Shown here: piece by piece, positions 9,841 through 20,472 of the stretch
Numbering within the stretch: position 1 is the first letter of the stretch
How the letters are laid out: the number at the start of each line of letters is the position of its first letter
Assembly (NCBI GenBank): GCA_002280485.1
Contig: NCED01000004.1
Coordinates: forward strand, 104,063 to 168,062
Length of the DNA: 64,000 nt
Direction of reading: 5' to 3'
DNA from: Caulobacterales bacterium 32-69-10
GTDB taxonomy: Bacteria; Pseudomonadota; Alphaproteobacteria; Caulobacterales; Caulobacteraceae
Notes under the pieces: model-generated
What the model was told of the DNA's origin: nothing
Databases searched by the model: none
Seen by the model: only the letters and a program-made list of their open reading frames with translations
Position numbers and translations under genes: made by a program

Positions 9841-10356
9841 ATGACAACCGCTCCAGCGACCCGAGACGCGCTGTTCGCCTTCCTGGGCGCTCATGGGATC
9901 GCCCACATGACCTTTGAGCACCCGCCGGTGTTCCGGGTCGAGGAGGGGGCGCAGATCAAGGCGGCCATGCCGGGCGGCCATACCAAGAACCTGTTCCTGA
10001 AGGACGCCAAGGGCCAGCTTTGGCTGGTCAGCGCCCTGGGCGAGACGGCCATCGACCTCAAGGCCCTGCCGGCGGCCATCGGCTCGGCGCGCCTGTCCTT
10101 CGGCTCGGCCGAGCGGCTCTACGACGCGCTTGGGGTGACGCCCGGGTCGGTGACCGCCTTCGCCCTGATCAACGACCCGGATCACCGGGTCCGCTTCATG
10201 GTCGACGCGGCGCTGCTGGCCCATGAGACGGTCAATTTCCACCCGCTGTCCAACGACGCCACCACCGCCGTCAGCCGCGAAGGCTTCCTGGCCTTCCTGG
10301 CGGCCCTGGGGCGCGAGCCCCTCGTGGTCGATTTCGCCGGATTGTCACGCCGATGA
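9841..10356 (+). CDS. ProXp-ala / YbaK-type aminoacyl-tRNA deacylase
   Basis: Encodes 171 aa of the YbaK/EbsC (PrdX) family of free-standing trans-editing domains. These hydrolyse mischarged aminoacyl-tRNA; the ProXp-ala subgroup removes alanine from tRNA-Pro. Typical elements are [10 protein letters not shown], the [11 protein letters not shown] strand with its family lysine, [25 protein letters not shown], and the late [12 protein letters not shown]. The resemblance to ProXp-ala is strong, but specificity within the family cannot be settled by eye. It is divergent from pyk and precedes the cnoX gene by 75 bp. Confidence 0.88.
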   Translation: MTTAPATRDALFAFLGAHGIAHMTFEHPPVFRVEEGAQIKAAMPGGHTKNLFLKDAKGQLWLVSALGETAIDLKALPAAIGSARLSFGSAERLYDALGVTPGSVTAFALINDPDHRVRFMVDAALLAHETVNFHPLSNDATTAVSREGFLAFLAALGREPLVVDFAGLSRR

Positions 10357-10431
10357 GCCCGCCCCCGGATTGCGGGGGCGGCGCGCGGGGACCATGTTAC
10401 GGACCTCAGGAACATCGAGGGACGGATCGGA

Positions 10432-11334
10432 ATGCTGGGTAGCGCGGGCGCCGTGGATGCGGACGATCTGGTCAAGGAAGGCTCCGACGCGGGCTTCATG
10501 GCCGATGTGGTGGAAGAATCCCGCCGCAGGCCGGTGATCGTCGACTTCTGGGCCCCCTGGTGCGGCCCGTGCCGCCAGCTCACCCCGGTGATCGAAAAAG
10601 CGGTCCGCGCCGCCGGCGGCGCGGTCAAGCTGGTCAAGATCAACATTGACGAGAACCCCGGCGTCGCCGGGCAGCTGCGCGTGCAGTCGATCCCTGCGGT
10701 CTACGCCTTCTCGAACGGCCAGCCGGTGGACGGCTTCCTGGGCGCCCTGCCCGAGAGCGAGGTCAAGGCCTTCATCGGTCGCCTGACCGGCCCCGGCGAC
10801 GAGGACGACGGCGAGGCCGACATGGAAGCCCTGCTGGCCGAGGGCGCCGCGGCCCTGGCCGAAGGCGACCTGGGCGGCGCCGGCCAGGCCTACGCCCAGG
10901 CCCTGACCCTCGACCCCAAGAACCTGAAGGCCATCGCGGGCCTGGCCCGCTGCTACCTGACCGGCGGCGACGCCGAGCGGGCCGGGGAAGTGGCCGCCAT
11001 GGCGCCGGACGACGCCAAGGATCCGGACCTGGCCGCCGTGCGCGCCGCCCTGGCCCTGGCCGAACAGGCCGACGGCGAGACCGCGCCGTTCGAGCAGCGT
11101 CTGGCCGCCGACCCCGCCGACCATGAGGCGCGGCTGGAGCTGGCCAAGATCCTCGCCGGGCGCGGCGAGCTGCAGGCGGCCATGGACCACCTCCTGATCA
11201 TCATCGAGAAGGACCGGGCCTGGAACGACGACGCGGCCCGCAAGCAACTCCTCACCGTGTTCGAAGCCGCCGGGCCTGCGTCCGAGATCGCCAAGAGCGG
11301 GCGGCGGCGGCTATCTTCGATCCTGTTCTCCTGA
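10432..11334 (+). CDS. cnoX: CnoX-like chaperedoxin (thioredoxin domain plus TPR)
   Basis: Encodes 300 aa. Residues 1 to about 120 form a thioredoxin fold with an intact active site WCGPC (Cys44 and Cys47). Residues of about 130-290 are helical repeats of the TPR type. This is the YbbN/CnoX architecture: a holdase that protects clients from oxidative aggregation and hands them to GroEL or DnaK. E. coli CnoX lacks the active CXXC, whereas the Caulobacter protein retains thioredoxin activity; the WCGPC here places this protein with the Caulobacter type. It heads a compact unit with the LON-domain, Trm112-like and DUF971 genes. Confidence 0.9.
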   Translation: MLGSAGAVDADDLVKEGSDAGFMADVVEESRRRPVIVDFWAPWCGPCRQLTPVIEKAVRAAGGAVKLVKINIDENPGVAGQLRVQSIPAVYAFSNGQPVDGFLGALPESEVKAFIGRLTGPGDEDDGEADMEALLAEGAAALAEGDLGGAGQAYAQALTLDPKNLKAIAGLARCYLTGGDAERAGEVAAMAPDDAKDPDLAAVRAALALAEQADGETAPFEQRLAADPADHEARLELAKILAGRGELQAAMDHLLIIIEKDRAWNDDAARKQLLTVFEAAGPASEIAKSGRRRLSSILFS

Positions 11335-11351
11335 GCGCATTGGAGGGACCG

Positions 11352-12026
11352 ATGGCTGCCTACCTCAAGGCGGCGGACCTGCCGCAGGTGATCCCGGTCT
11401 TCCCCCTCGACGGGGCGCTGCTGCTGCCGCACGGCATGCTGCCGCTGAACATCTTCGAGCCGCGCTACCTCAACATGATCGACGACGTGATGGCCGGCGA
11501 CCGCATCATCGGCATGATCCAGACGCAAGGGGGCGCCCCCACCTTCGGCAATGACGGGGAGCCGGCAGCCCCGAGCCTGGCTCAGATCGGCTGCGCTGGC
11601 CGCATCACCAGCTACGCCGAGACCTCGGACGGCCGCTACCTGATCACCCTGACCGGGGTGTGCCGCTTCCGCCTGGGGGCGGAGCTGCCCGTGCGGGGGC
11701 CCTACCGCCAGGTTCGGGCCGACTTCGCGCCCTTCGAGGCGGACCTGCATCCCCTGGACGAGGAGGGCGACGTCGGCCGCGAGGAGGTGCTGGCCGCCCT
11801 GAAGGCCTATCTGGAGCGGCGCGGCCTGGATGTGGACTGGCGCATGGCCAAGGAGGCCCCGCTGGAGGCCCTGGTCAACAGCCTGGCCATGGCCCTGCCC
11901 TTCGAGCAGGGCGAGAAGCAGGCGCTGCTGGAGGCCCGCGACCTTGCGGCGCGGCGGGCGGCCCTGACCGCGCTCCTGCGCATCGATGCGGCCGCCGACG
12001 ACGACAATCCATCCCAGCTGCAGTAA
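11352..12026 (+). CDS. LON peptidase substrate-binding domain protein
   Basis: Encodes 224 aa consisting of the N-terminal (LAN) domain of Lon protease without the AAA or peptidase parts. The family signature [30 protein letters not shown] is split over residues of about 16-45. The start was placed at the ATG at 11352 because GGAGG lies 7 bp upstream; a TTG at 11340 would put that ribosome site inside the gene. Stand-alone LON-domain proteins are common in alphaproteobacteria and their role is not known. The gene follows cnoX by 17 bp. Confidence 0.88.
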   Translation: MAAYLKAADLPQVIPVFPLDGALLLPHGMLPLNIFEPRYLNMIDDVMAGDRIIGMIQTQGGAPTFGNDGEPAAPSLAQIGCAGRITSYAETSDGRYLITLTGVCRFRLGAELPVRGPYRQVRADFAPFEADLHPLDEEGDVGREEVLAALKAYLERRGLDVDWRMAKEAPLEALVNSLAMALPFEQGEKQALLEARDLAARRAALTALLRIDAAADDDNPSQLQ

Positions 12027-12036
12027 GGCTCCCGCC

Positions 12037-12246
12037 ATGGCCGATTCCACGCAACTGCCCCGGACGGGAGACATCGATCCCCGCCTGCTCGAGGTCCTGG
12101 TCTGTCCGGTGACTCACGGTCCGCTCGAGTACGACCGCGACAAGAACGAGCTGGTGAGCCGCGGCGCGAACCTCGCCTATCCGATCCGCGACGGCGCCCC
12201 GATCATGCTGCCCGAGGAAGCGCGCCGCCTGGACGAGGCGCAATGA
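12037..12246 (+). CDS. Trm112 family protein (YcaR-like)
   Basis: A 69-aa protein of the Trm112/UPF0434 family, with the core [18 protein letters not shown] and a C-terminal [17 protein letters not shown]. Bacterial members are small proteins related to the eukaryotic methyltransferase activator Trm112. Only one of the zinc-ligand cysteines (CP) is visible here, so metal binding is doubtful. The ATG at 12037 removes a 17-residue extension that overlaps the preceding gene. The stop overlaps the next start by ATGA, indicating coupled translation. Confidence 0.86.
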   Translation: MADSTQLPRTGDIDPRLLEVLVCPVTHGPLEYDRDKNELVSRGANLAYPIRDGAPIMLPEEARRLDEAQ

Positions 12247-12581
12247 GCGCGCCGTGGCCGACCGAGCTGAAGGTCCGCCAGGGGGGGCGCAGGCTCGACG
12301 TGACCTTCGACACGGGTGAACGGTTCGAAATCCCCGCCGCCCTGCTGCGGGTGATGACCCCCGCCGCCGACGCGCGCGGGCACGGCGGCTTTGGCCTCAG
12401 CCCCCTGCCGATCGACGCGACCGGGGTCGCCATCAAGGCGCTGACTCCCATCGGCCGCTACGCCATGCGCATCGGCTTCGACGACGGCCACGACACCGGC
12501 CTGTTCACCTGGGAGATCCTGCACAGCATCGGCGCCGAACAGGCCCGCTTCGAAGCCGAGCACAGGGCGCTGATGGGCTGA
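12243..12581 (+). CDS. DUF971 (gamma-butyrobetaine hydroxylase-like N-terminal domain) protein
   Basis: A 112-aa single-domain protein. The DUF971 fold is recognised from [20 protein letters not shown], the central [31 protein letters not shown] block (here [20 protein letters not shown]) and the C-terminal helix. Related domains occur at the N-terminus of gamma-butyrobetaine hydroxylase and in iron-sulfur-associated proteins of plants and bacteria; the bacterial stand-alone function is not known. It is translationally coupled to the Trm112-like gene and ends the cnoX cluster. Confidence 0.85.
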   Translation: MSAPWPTELKVRQGGRRLDVTFDTGERFEIPAALLRVMTPAADARGHGGFGLSPLPIDATGVAIKALTPIGRYAMRIGFDDGHDTGLFTWEILHSIGAEQARFEAEHRALMG

Positions 12582-12654
12582 TCGGGATCGCCGGGGCCTG
12601 ATCCTGAAAAACCTTCGCTTGGTATCGCGAAATCCACTATATCCGTCAGCAACA

Positions 12655-12678
12655 CCGCCCGGCCGAAAGGCCGGGCGG
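12655..12678 (+). other. Perfect 10-bp hairpin with GAAA loop in trcR leader
   Basis: CCGCCCGGCC, GAAA, GGCCGGGCGG forms a perfect stem closed by a GNRA tetraloop. No T-run follows, so it is not a standard terminator. A second weaker stem (CGCGCC...GGCGCG) follows at about 12693-12718, before the trcR start at 12744. Confidence 0.6.
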
Positions 12679-12743
12679 AGCCGTTTCAGGGACGCGCCAG
12701 CCAAGCTGCTGAGGCGCGCCAATAGAGAAGGGGCCCGACGCCC

Positions 12744-13367
12744 ATGAGCGACGTTCTGATGCCGAAGGCCACCGCCGTCTGGCTGGTGGACAACACGTCC
12801 CTGACCTTTGAGCAAATCGCCGACTTCGCCGGCCTGCACCCGCTGGAAGTAAACGGCATCGCCGACGGCGAGGTCGCCCGCGACATCCGCGGCGCCGATC
12901 CGATCGCTAACGGTCAGCTGTCCCGCGAAGAGCTCGACAAGGCCCAGGCCGATCCGAACTACCGCATGAAGGCCCTGGTCAGCCGCCATGCCGAACTGTT
13001 GAAGCCGAACAAGAAGGCGCCGCGTTATACCCCCGTGTCGCGCCGCCAGGACCGGCCGGACGCCATCGCCTGGTTCATCCGCAACCATCCGGAGATCGCC
13101 GACAGCCAGATCTCCAAGCTGCTCGGCACCACCAAGGCCACCATTGACCAGGTGCGCAACCGTCAGCACTGGAACGCGGCCAACATCAAGCCGGTCGATC
13201 CCGTGACCCTGGGCCTCGTCGGCCAGCTCGAACTCGACGAGGTCGTCCGCAAGGCGGCCGACAAGAAGAACAAGGACGACGCCAAGAAGGGTCTCGGCGA
13301 GGGCGCGACTCTGCTGCCCGCCAGCCAGACCGGCGTGGCCGAACAGTCCGACGACGACAACGACTAA
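12744..13367 (+). CDS. trcR: Cell cycle transcriptional regulator TrcR (DUF1013)
   Basis: Encodes 207 aa of the alphaproteobacterial DUF1013 family. The N-terminal helix-turn-helix-like region contains KATAVWLVDNTSLTFEQIA. The middle region, IAWFIRNHPEIADSQISKL, is followed by a second HTH-like TTKATIDQVRNRQHW. The C-terminus is a charged, probably disordered tail rich in K, D and E. The family is annotated as TrcR, an RNA polymerase-associated regulator of cell-cycle genes in Caulobacterales and Rhizobiales. A structured leader of about 100 nt precedes the start, suggesting control at the RNA level. The gene ends near a REP-type palindrome. Confidence 0.88.
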   Translation: MSDVLMPKATAVWLVDNTSLTFEQIADFAGLHPLEVNGIADGEVARDIRGADPIANGQLSREELDKAQADPNYRMKALVSRHAELLKPNKKAPRYTPVSRRQDRPDAIAWFIRNHPEIADSQISKLLGTTKATIDQVRNRQHWNAANIKPVDPVTLGLVGQLELDEVVRKAADKKNKDDAKKGLGEGATLLPASQTGVAEQSDDDND

Positions 13368-13387
13368 CGACGATAAAGGCCAGCCGC

Positions 13388-13430
13388 CGTCATCCTCCGG
13401 TCACGCGAAAGCGCGATCCGGGGATGACGG
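13388..13430. repeat. REP-type palindrome downstream of trcR
   Basis: A 43-bp imperfect palindrome with CGTCATCC at one end and GGATGACG at the other, and an inner ACGCGAAAGCGCG stem. It lies between the convergent trcR and YdcH-like genes, where it could also end transcription in both directions. Confidence 0.6.
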
Positions 13431-13446
13431 GCTATAATGGGGAAGG

Positions 13447-13623
13447 CTAGTGGGCCCGGGCGCCGCGGAGGACTTCGATCTCCTCCTTCAGGCGCAGTTT
13501 CTGGGTCTTGAGTTCTCGGACGCGGAGCGAGTCCGCGCTGGGGCGGCGGGCTTCTTCTTCTATGACCTTCTCGAGGTGTTGATGACGGGAGCCGAGTTCG
13601 CGGATACGTCCGTCGATCGCCAT
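13447..13623 (-). CDS. YdcH-like DUF465 protein, first copy
   Basis: A 58-aa protein read on the minus strand, starting MAIDGRIRELGSRHQH and ending LRGARAH. It is almost entirely helical and charged, matching the short coiled-coil DUF465/YdcH family, with the typical block LKTQKLRLKEEIEVL. A perfect AGGAGG lies 9 bp before the ATG, strongly supporting translation. No function is established for the family. It is divergent from a second YdcH-like gene about 180 bp away, and convergent with trcR. Confidence 0.8.
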   Translation of the reverse strand: MAIDGRIRELGSRHQHLEKVIEEEARRPSADSLRVRELKTQKLRLKEEIEVLRGARAH

Positions 13624-13723
13624 GGGTCGCGCCTCCTAGCTATAGGGACGAACCAGTAGAGCACCGGGTACGGATCGAGTCCCTTCACGGGCGCGTGAGG
13701 TTTGCGGCTCAGCTCGCATTCGC

Positions 13724-13751
13724 TTTACCCCAGGGCGCCGTTTGCTATTTT
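13724..13751 (+). promoter_or_regulatory. Possible Caulobacter-type sigma-73 promoter for the second YdcH gene
   Basis: TTTACCC at 13724 and GCTATTTT at 13744 are separated by 13 bp. They resemble the Caulobacter housekeeping elements (TTGACGS, N10-14, GCTANAWC) and lie about 55 bp before the ATG at 13805. This rests on sequence similarity only. Confidence 0.35.
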
Positions 13752-13804
13752 TCGCGGCGGCCCGGCCAGCGATGGAAATGCGGGCTTCTCCGGACAGGAA
13801 CGGC

Positions 13805-14029
13805 ATGAACGACGACGACCCCGGCGGCGACGCGGAAGAGAACGGCCTGCGGTCGCGGCTGGCCGCGCTCAAGGTGGAGCACCAGGACCTCGACGCGGCG
13901 GTGGAGGCCCTGGAGGCGCGCCCGCTGCCGGATATGATCCGCATCGCGCGGCTCAAGAAAAAGAAGCTTTCCCTCCGTGACGAGATCGTCCGGCTGGAGG
14001 ACCAGCTGACCCCCGACATCATCGCCTGA
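13805..14029 (+). CDS. YdcH-like DUF465 protein, second copy
   Basis: A 74-aa helical protein with the DUF465 core VEHQDLDAAVEALEARP and IARLKKKKLSLRDEIV, followed by LEDQLTPDIIA. The ATG at 13805 is preferred because GGACAGG precedes it and the family homology begins soon after; upstream ATGs at 13742 and 13772 would add unconserved sequence. The lysine run before the last helix is typical. It shares only the family pattern with the copy at 13447-13623, not close identity. It lies 115 bp upstream of dnaN. Confidence 0.8.
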   Translation: MNDDDPGGDAEENGLRSRLAALKVEHQDLDAAVEALEARPLPDMIRIARLKKKKLSLRDEIVRLEDQLTPDIIA

Positions 14030-14113
14030 CCCGAGGGCCGATAGAGGCCTTCACCACGGCCTGTTTTCGGATACTCTCGGCGGCCCTCGGCTTGCCCAGG
14101 CGTGCGATCGGTC

Positions 14114-14118
14114 GATTC
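14114..14118 (+). promoter_or_regulatory. GANTC (CcrM-type methylation) site before dnaN
   Basis: GATTC lies 27 bp upstream of the dnaN ATG. In Caulobacterales GANTC is methylated by CcrM and such sites in promoters link expression to replication. A single site has limited weight. Confidence 0.4.
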
Positions 14119-14144
14119 GCACGGGACCTCATCCGGACGACGAT

Positions 14145-15245
14145 ATGAAGCTCAGTATCGAGCGAGCGGCGCTCATGAAGGCTCTCGGCCACGTGCAGAG
14201 CGTGGTCGAGCGGCGCAACACCATTCCGATCCTGTCCAACGTGCTGCTGTCGGCGGACAACAACGGCCTGTCCCTGTCGGCCACCGACCTGGACATGGAG
14301 GTGGTGGATCACGCCGACGCCAACGTCAGCGTCCATGGTCAGATCACCGCCCCGGCTCAGACCCTGTACGAGATCGTCCGCAAGCTGCCCGACGGGGCCG
14401 AGGTGGAGCTGAAGTTCGCCGGCGAGGATCCGCGCCTGTCGGTGGCCGCCGGCCGCTCGCGCTTCAACCTGCCGGTGCTGCCGGCGGGTGACTTCCCGGT
14501 GATGTCGTCCGACGGCCTGGGCGGGCGCATCGTCCTCGACGCCGCCGCCCTGGCCCGGCTGATCGACAAGACCCGCTTCGCCATCTCCACCGAGGAGACC
14601 CGCTACTACCTCAACGGCCTCTACCTGCACACGGTGATGGAGGGAGGCGAGGCCCGCCTGCGCGCCGTGGCGACCGACGGCCACCGCCTGGCCCTGGCCG
14701 AGATGGCGGCCCCTGAAGGCGCGGTCGGCCTGCCGGGCGTGATCGTGCCCCGCAAGACCATCCAGGAGGCCCGCCGCCTGCTCGAAGACGCCACCGGCCC
14801 GGTGGAGCTGCAAGTCTCGGCCGCCAAGGTGCGGTTCGCCTTCGGCCAGGCCTCCCTGACCTCCAAGGTCATCGACGGCTCGTTCCCCGACTATGTCCGC
14901 GTCATCCCCAAGGACAACCAGAAGGTGGTGATGATCGACAACGCCCTGTTCGCCCAGGCCGTGGACCGGGTCGCCACCATCTCGGCCGAGAAGTCGCGAT
15001 CGGTGAAGCTGGCGCTGGAGCCCGGCAAGCTCGTTCTGACCGTGCGCAACATGGAGGCCGGCCAGGCGGTCGAGGAGCTCGAGGTCGATTACGACGGCGA
15101 CAGCTTCGAGATCGGCTTCAACGCCCGCTACCTGCTCGACGTCGCCGGCCCCCGCCTCCCCGACCCTGGTGCTCGATCCCGTGGACCGCGGCGTGCAGTA
15201 CGTGCTGATGCCGCTGAGGGTGTGATTGGACGCGCTGCGCTATGA
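14145..15245 (+). CDS. dnaN: DNA polymerase III beta sliding clamp, 3' end disrupted
   Basis: The open frame encodes 366 aa. Residues 1 to about 337 are a normal beta clamp (MKLSIERAALMKALGHVQ, RRNTIPILSNVL, FPDYVRVIPKDN, FEIGFNARYLLDV). After DVAG at about 15155-15160 the frame diverges. The expected C-terminus SPTLVLDPVDRGVQYVLMPLRV is encoded one frame on, at about 15161-15222, with its own TGA at 15223-15225. Roughly a dozen residues that normally join the two parts are absent, so a deletion of (3n+2) bp has both removed sequence and shifted frame. The lost tail lines the pocket that binds polymerase alpha, so a functional product from this sequence is unlikely; a sequence or assembly error is the first suspicion. 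Confidence 0.9.
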   Translation: MKLSIERAALMKALGHVQSVVERRNTIPILSNVLLSADNNGLSLSATDLDMEVVDHADANVSVHGQITAPAQTLYEIVRKLPDGAEVELKFAGEDPRLSVAAGRSRFNLPVLPAGDFPVMSSDGLGGRIVLDAAALARLIDKTRFAISTEETRYYLNGLYLHTVMEGGEARLRAVATDGHRLALAEMAAPEGAVGLPGVIVPRKTIQEARRLLEDATGPVELQVSAAKVRFAFGQASLTSKVIDGSFPDYVRVIPKDNQKVVMIDNALFAQAVDRVATISAEKSRSVKLALEPGKLVLTVRNMEAGQAVEELEVDYDGDSFEIGFNARYLLDVAGPRLPDPGARSRGPRRAVRADAAEGVIGRAAL

Positions 15246-15250
15246 ACCGT

Positions 15251-15283
15251 TCATCCCGGCGAAAGCCGGGACCCAGGTTTTTT
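15251..15283. repeat. Left REP arm of the GIY-YIG element (family A)
   Basis: TCATCCCGGCGAAAGCCGGG then ACCCAGGTTTTTTA. A hairpin-forming unit that ends 4 bp before the GIY-YIG start codon. It is the inverted partner of the arm at 15574-15609, matching at 29 of 31 positions by my count. Confidence 0.8.
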
Positions 15284-15287
15284 AGCG

Positions 15288-15575
15288 ATGTTCTACACCT
15301 ACATCCTGGCCAGCCATCGGAATGGGACCCTCTACACCGGGTCCACCGATGACTTGGCAAAACGGATGTGGGAGCACAGGGAGAACGGCGGCTCCGGATT
15401 CACGCGCAAGCACGGCGTCCACATGCTTGTCTGGTATGAGGCGCATGACACGCGCGAAGCCGCGTTTCGCCGCGAACGGCGCATCAAGGAATGGAAGCGC
15501 GCGTGGAAGATCGAGATGATCGAGCGCTTCAACCCAGGTTGGCGGGACATGTCCGAAGGGCAGTGGCTCGGCTAA
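15288..15575 (+). CDS. GIY-YIG nuclease family protein, bracketed by inverted REPs
   Basis: A 95-aa single-domain GIY-YIG nuclease of the UPF0213/YhbQ-like type. It shows YTYILASHRNGTLYTGST (the GIY and YIG strands), the conserved Arg in DDLAKRMWEHR, and the TREAAFRRERRIKEWKRAWK helix holding the metal-ligand Glu region. It starts 4 bp after a REP arm, and its TAA stop is shared with the first bases of the opposing arm. It interrupts dnaN and recF, which are normally adjacent in Caulobacterales. The layout suggests a mobile unit of about 360 bp. Small stand-alone GIY-YIG proteins have no settled function. Confidence 0.88.
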   Translation: MFYTYILASHRNGTLYTGSTDDLAKRMWEHRENGGSGFTRKHGVHMLVWYEAHDTREAAFRRERRIKEWKRAWKIEMIERFNPGWRDMSEGQWLG

Positions 15576-15609
15576 AACCTGGGTCCCGGCGTCCGCCGGG
15601 ATGATCGGG
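15574..15609. repeat. Right REP arm of the GIY-YIG element (family A)
   Basis: AAAACCTGGGTCCCGGCGTC then CGCCGGGATGATCGGG. It is the inverse complement of the left arm, and its first two A residues belong to the TAA stop of the nuclease gene. It ends 8 bp before the recF start. Confidence 0.8.
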
Positions 15610-15616
15610 TTTACTT

Positions 15617-19172
<3,556 letters not shown>

Positions 19173-19180
19173 AGTTTTTT

Positions 19181-19274
19181 CCCGATCACCCCGGCGAAAG
19201 CCGGGGCCCAGGCTTTTTCCTGACCCGTGTGCGACCGCTAAAACCTGGGTCCCGGCTTCCGCCGGGATGATCGG
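19181..19274. repeat. Inverted REP pair (family A), no gene inside
   Basis: Two arms, 19181-19218 and 19239-19274, face each other with about 20 bp between (27 of 31 core positions match as inverse complements). They are the same family as the arms flanking the GIY-YIG gene. The right arm here begins GCTAAAACCTGGG, the same 13 bases that include the stop codon of the nuclease gene at 15571. Confidence 0.8.
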
Positions 19275-19282
19275 ATAGACGC

Positions 19283-20461
19283 ATGGCCCAGTTCGACGTG
19301 GTGGTGGTCGGCGCGGGCGCGGCGGGCATGATGTGCGCCATCGAGGCCGCCAAGCGCGGGCGCAGGGTGCTGGTGCTCGACCACGCCAAGGCGCCGGGGG
19401 AGAAGATCCGCATCTCCGGCGGCGGGCGCTGCAACTTCACCAACACCCGCACCACGGCGCAGAACTTCCTCTCCGCCAATCCGCGCTTCTGCATCTCGGC
19501 TTTGAGCCGCTACCGGCCCGCCGACTTCATCGCCCTGGTCGATGCGCACAAGATCGCCTGGCACGAGAAGACCCTCGGCCAGCTGTTCTGCGACGGCCCG
19601 GCCACCCAGATCGTCGACATGCTGACGGGCCTGATGAAACGGCACGGGGCGACCCTGCGGCTGGCGACGGCCGTGGATCGGGTGGAGAAGACGGAGGCTG
19701 GCTTCAGCCTCTCGGTCGGCGGCCAGGCCATCACCTGCGAGGCACTGGTGGTCGCCACCGGCGGCAAGTCGATCCCCAAGATGGGGGCGACCGGCTGGGG
19801 CTATGACGTGGCGCGCCAGTTCGGACTGGCGGTGACCGACACGCGGCCGGCGCTCGTGCCCCTGACCTTCGAGGTCGGGCTGCTGGAGCGACTGAAACCC
19901 CTGGCCGGGGTGGCCGTGGACGCCCGGGTGGCCAGCGGCAAGACCCGCTTCGACGAGGCCATGCTGTTCACCCACCGGGGGATCAGCGGCCCGGCCATCC
20001 TGCAGATCTCGTCCTATTGGCGCGAGGGCGGCGAGATCGTGGTCGACATGGCCCCGGGGACCGACGTCTACGACGCCCTGAAGGCGGCCAAGGGCGCGAA
20101 CGGGCGCCAGGCGGTCCATACCGCCCTCAGCCTGCACGTGCCGCGCCGTCTGGCCGAACTGGTCGCGGCGGCCGAGGGCGTAAGAGGCAACCTCGCCGAC
20201 ACCCCGGACAAGGTGCTGCGGGCGGTGGCGACGGCGGTCAATGGCTGGCGGGTCAAGCCGGTGGGTTCCGAAGGCTATCGCACCGCCGAGGTGACCCTGG
20301 GCGGGGTCGACACCGCCCACCTCGACTCCCACACTCTGGCGGCCAAGGCCATTCCGGGCCTGTATTTCGTCGGCGAGGTGGTGGACGTGACAGGCTGGCT
20401 CGGCGGCTACAATTTCCAGTGGGCCTGGGCGAGCGGGTGGTGCGCGGGGCAGGTGGTCTAG
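19283..20461 (+). CDS. NAD(P)/FAD-dependent oxidoreductase, HI0933/YhiN family
   Basis: Encodes 392 aa. The N-terminal dinucleotide-binding motif VVVVGAGAAGMMCAIEAAKR is followed by GEKIRISGGGRCNFTNT, typical of the HI0933 flavoprotein family. Near the C-terminus GLYFVGEVVDVTGWLGGYNF, with QWAWASGW after it, forms the second FAD contact. Substrate and role are unknown for this family. The gene is the first of a segment that includes another flavoenzyme at 21400. It is convergent with the pseudouridine synthase gene 11 bp downstream. Confidence 0.92.
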   Translation: MAQFDVVVVGAGAAGMMCAIEAAKRGRRVLVLDHAKAPGEKIRISGGGRCNFTNTRTTAQNFLSANPRFCISALSRYRPADFIALVDAHKIAWHEKTLGQLFCDGPATQIVDMLTGLMKRHGATLRLATAVDRVEKTEAGFSLSVGGQAITCEALVVATGGKSIPKMGATGWGYDVARQFGLAVTDTRPALVPLTFEVGLLERLKPLAGVAVDARVASGKTRFDEAMLFTHRGISGPAILQISSYWREGGEIVVDMAPGTDVYDALKAAKGANGRQAVHTALSLHVPRRLAELVAAAEGVRGNLADTPDKVLRAVATAVNGWRVKPVGSEGYRTAEVTLGGVDTAHLDSHTLAAKAIPGLYFVGEVVDVTGWLGGYNFQWAWASGWCAGQVV

Positions 20462-20472
20462 ACGAAGACCGG

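Noticed and set aside
13431..13440. GCTATAATGG, a perfect -10 element on the plus strand
   Set aside because: No -35 partner and no plus-strand gene follows; it lies between convergent genes.
13450..13659. A 69-codon plus-strand frame
   Set aside because: It overlaps the minus-strand YdcH-like gene, which has a perfect ribosome site and family match.
15158..15225. Programmed ribosomal frameshift in dnaN
   Set aside because: Slippage would bring back the tail frame but cannot supply the residues missing between the two parts, so deletion is the better explanation.
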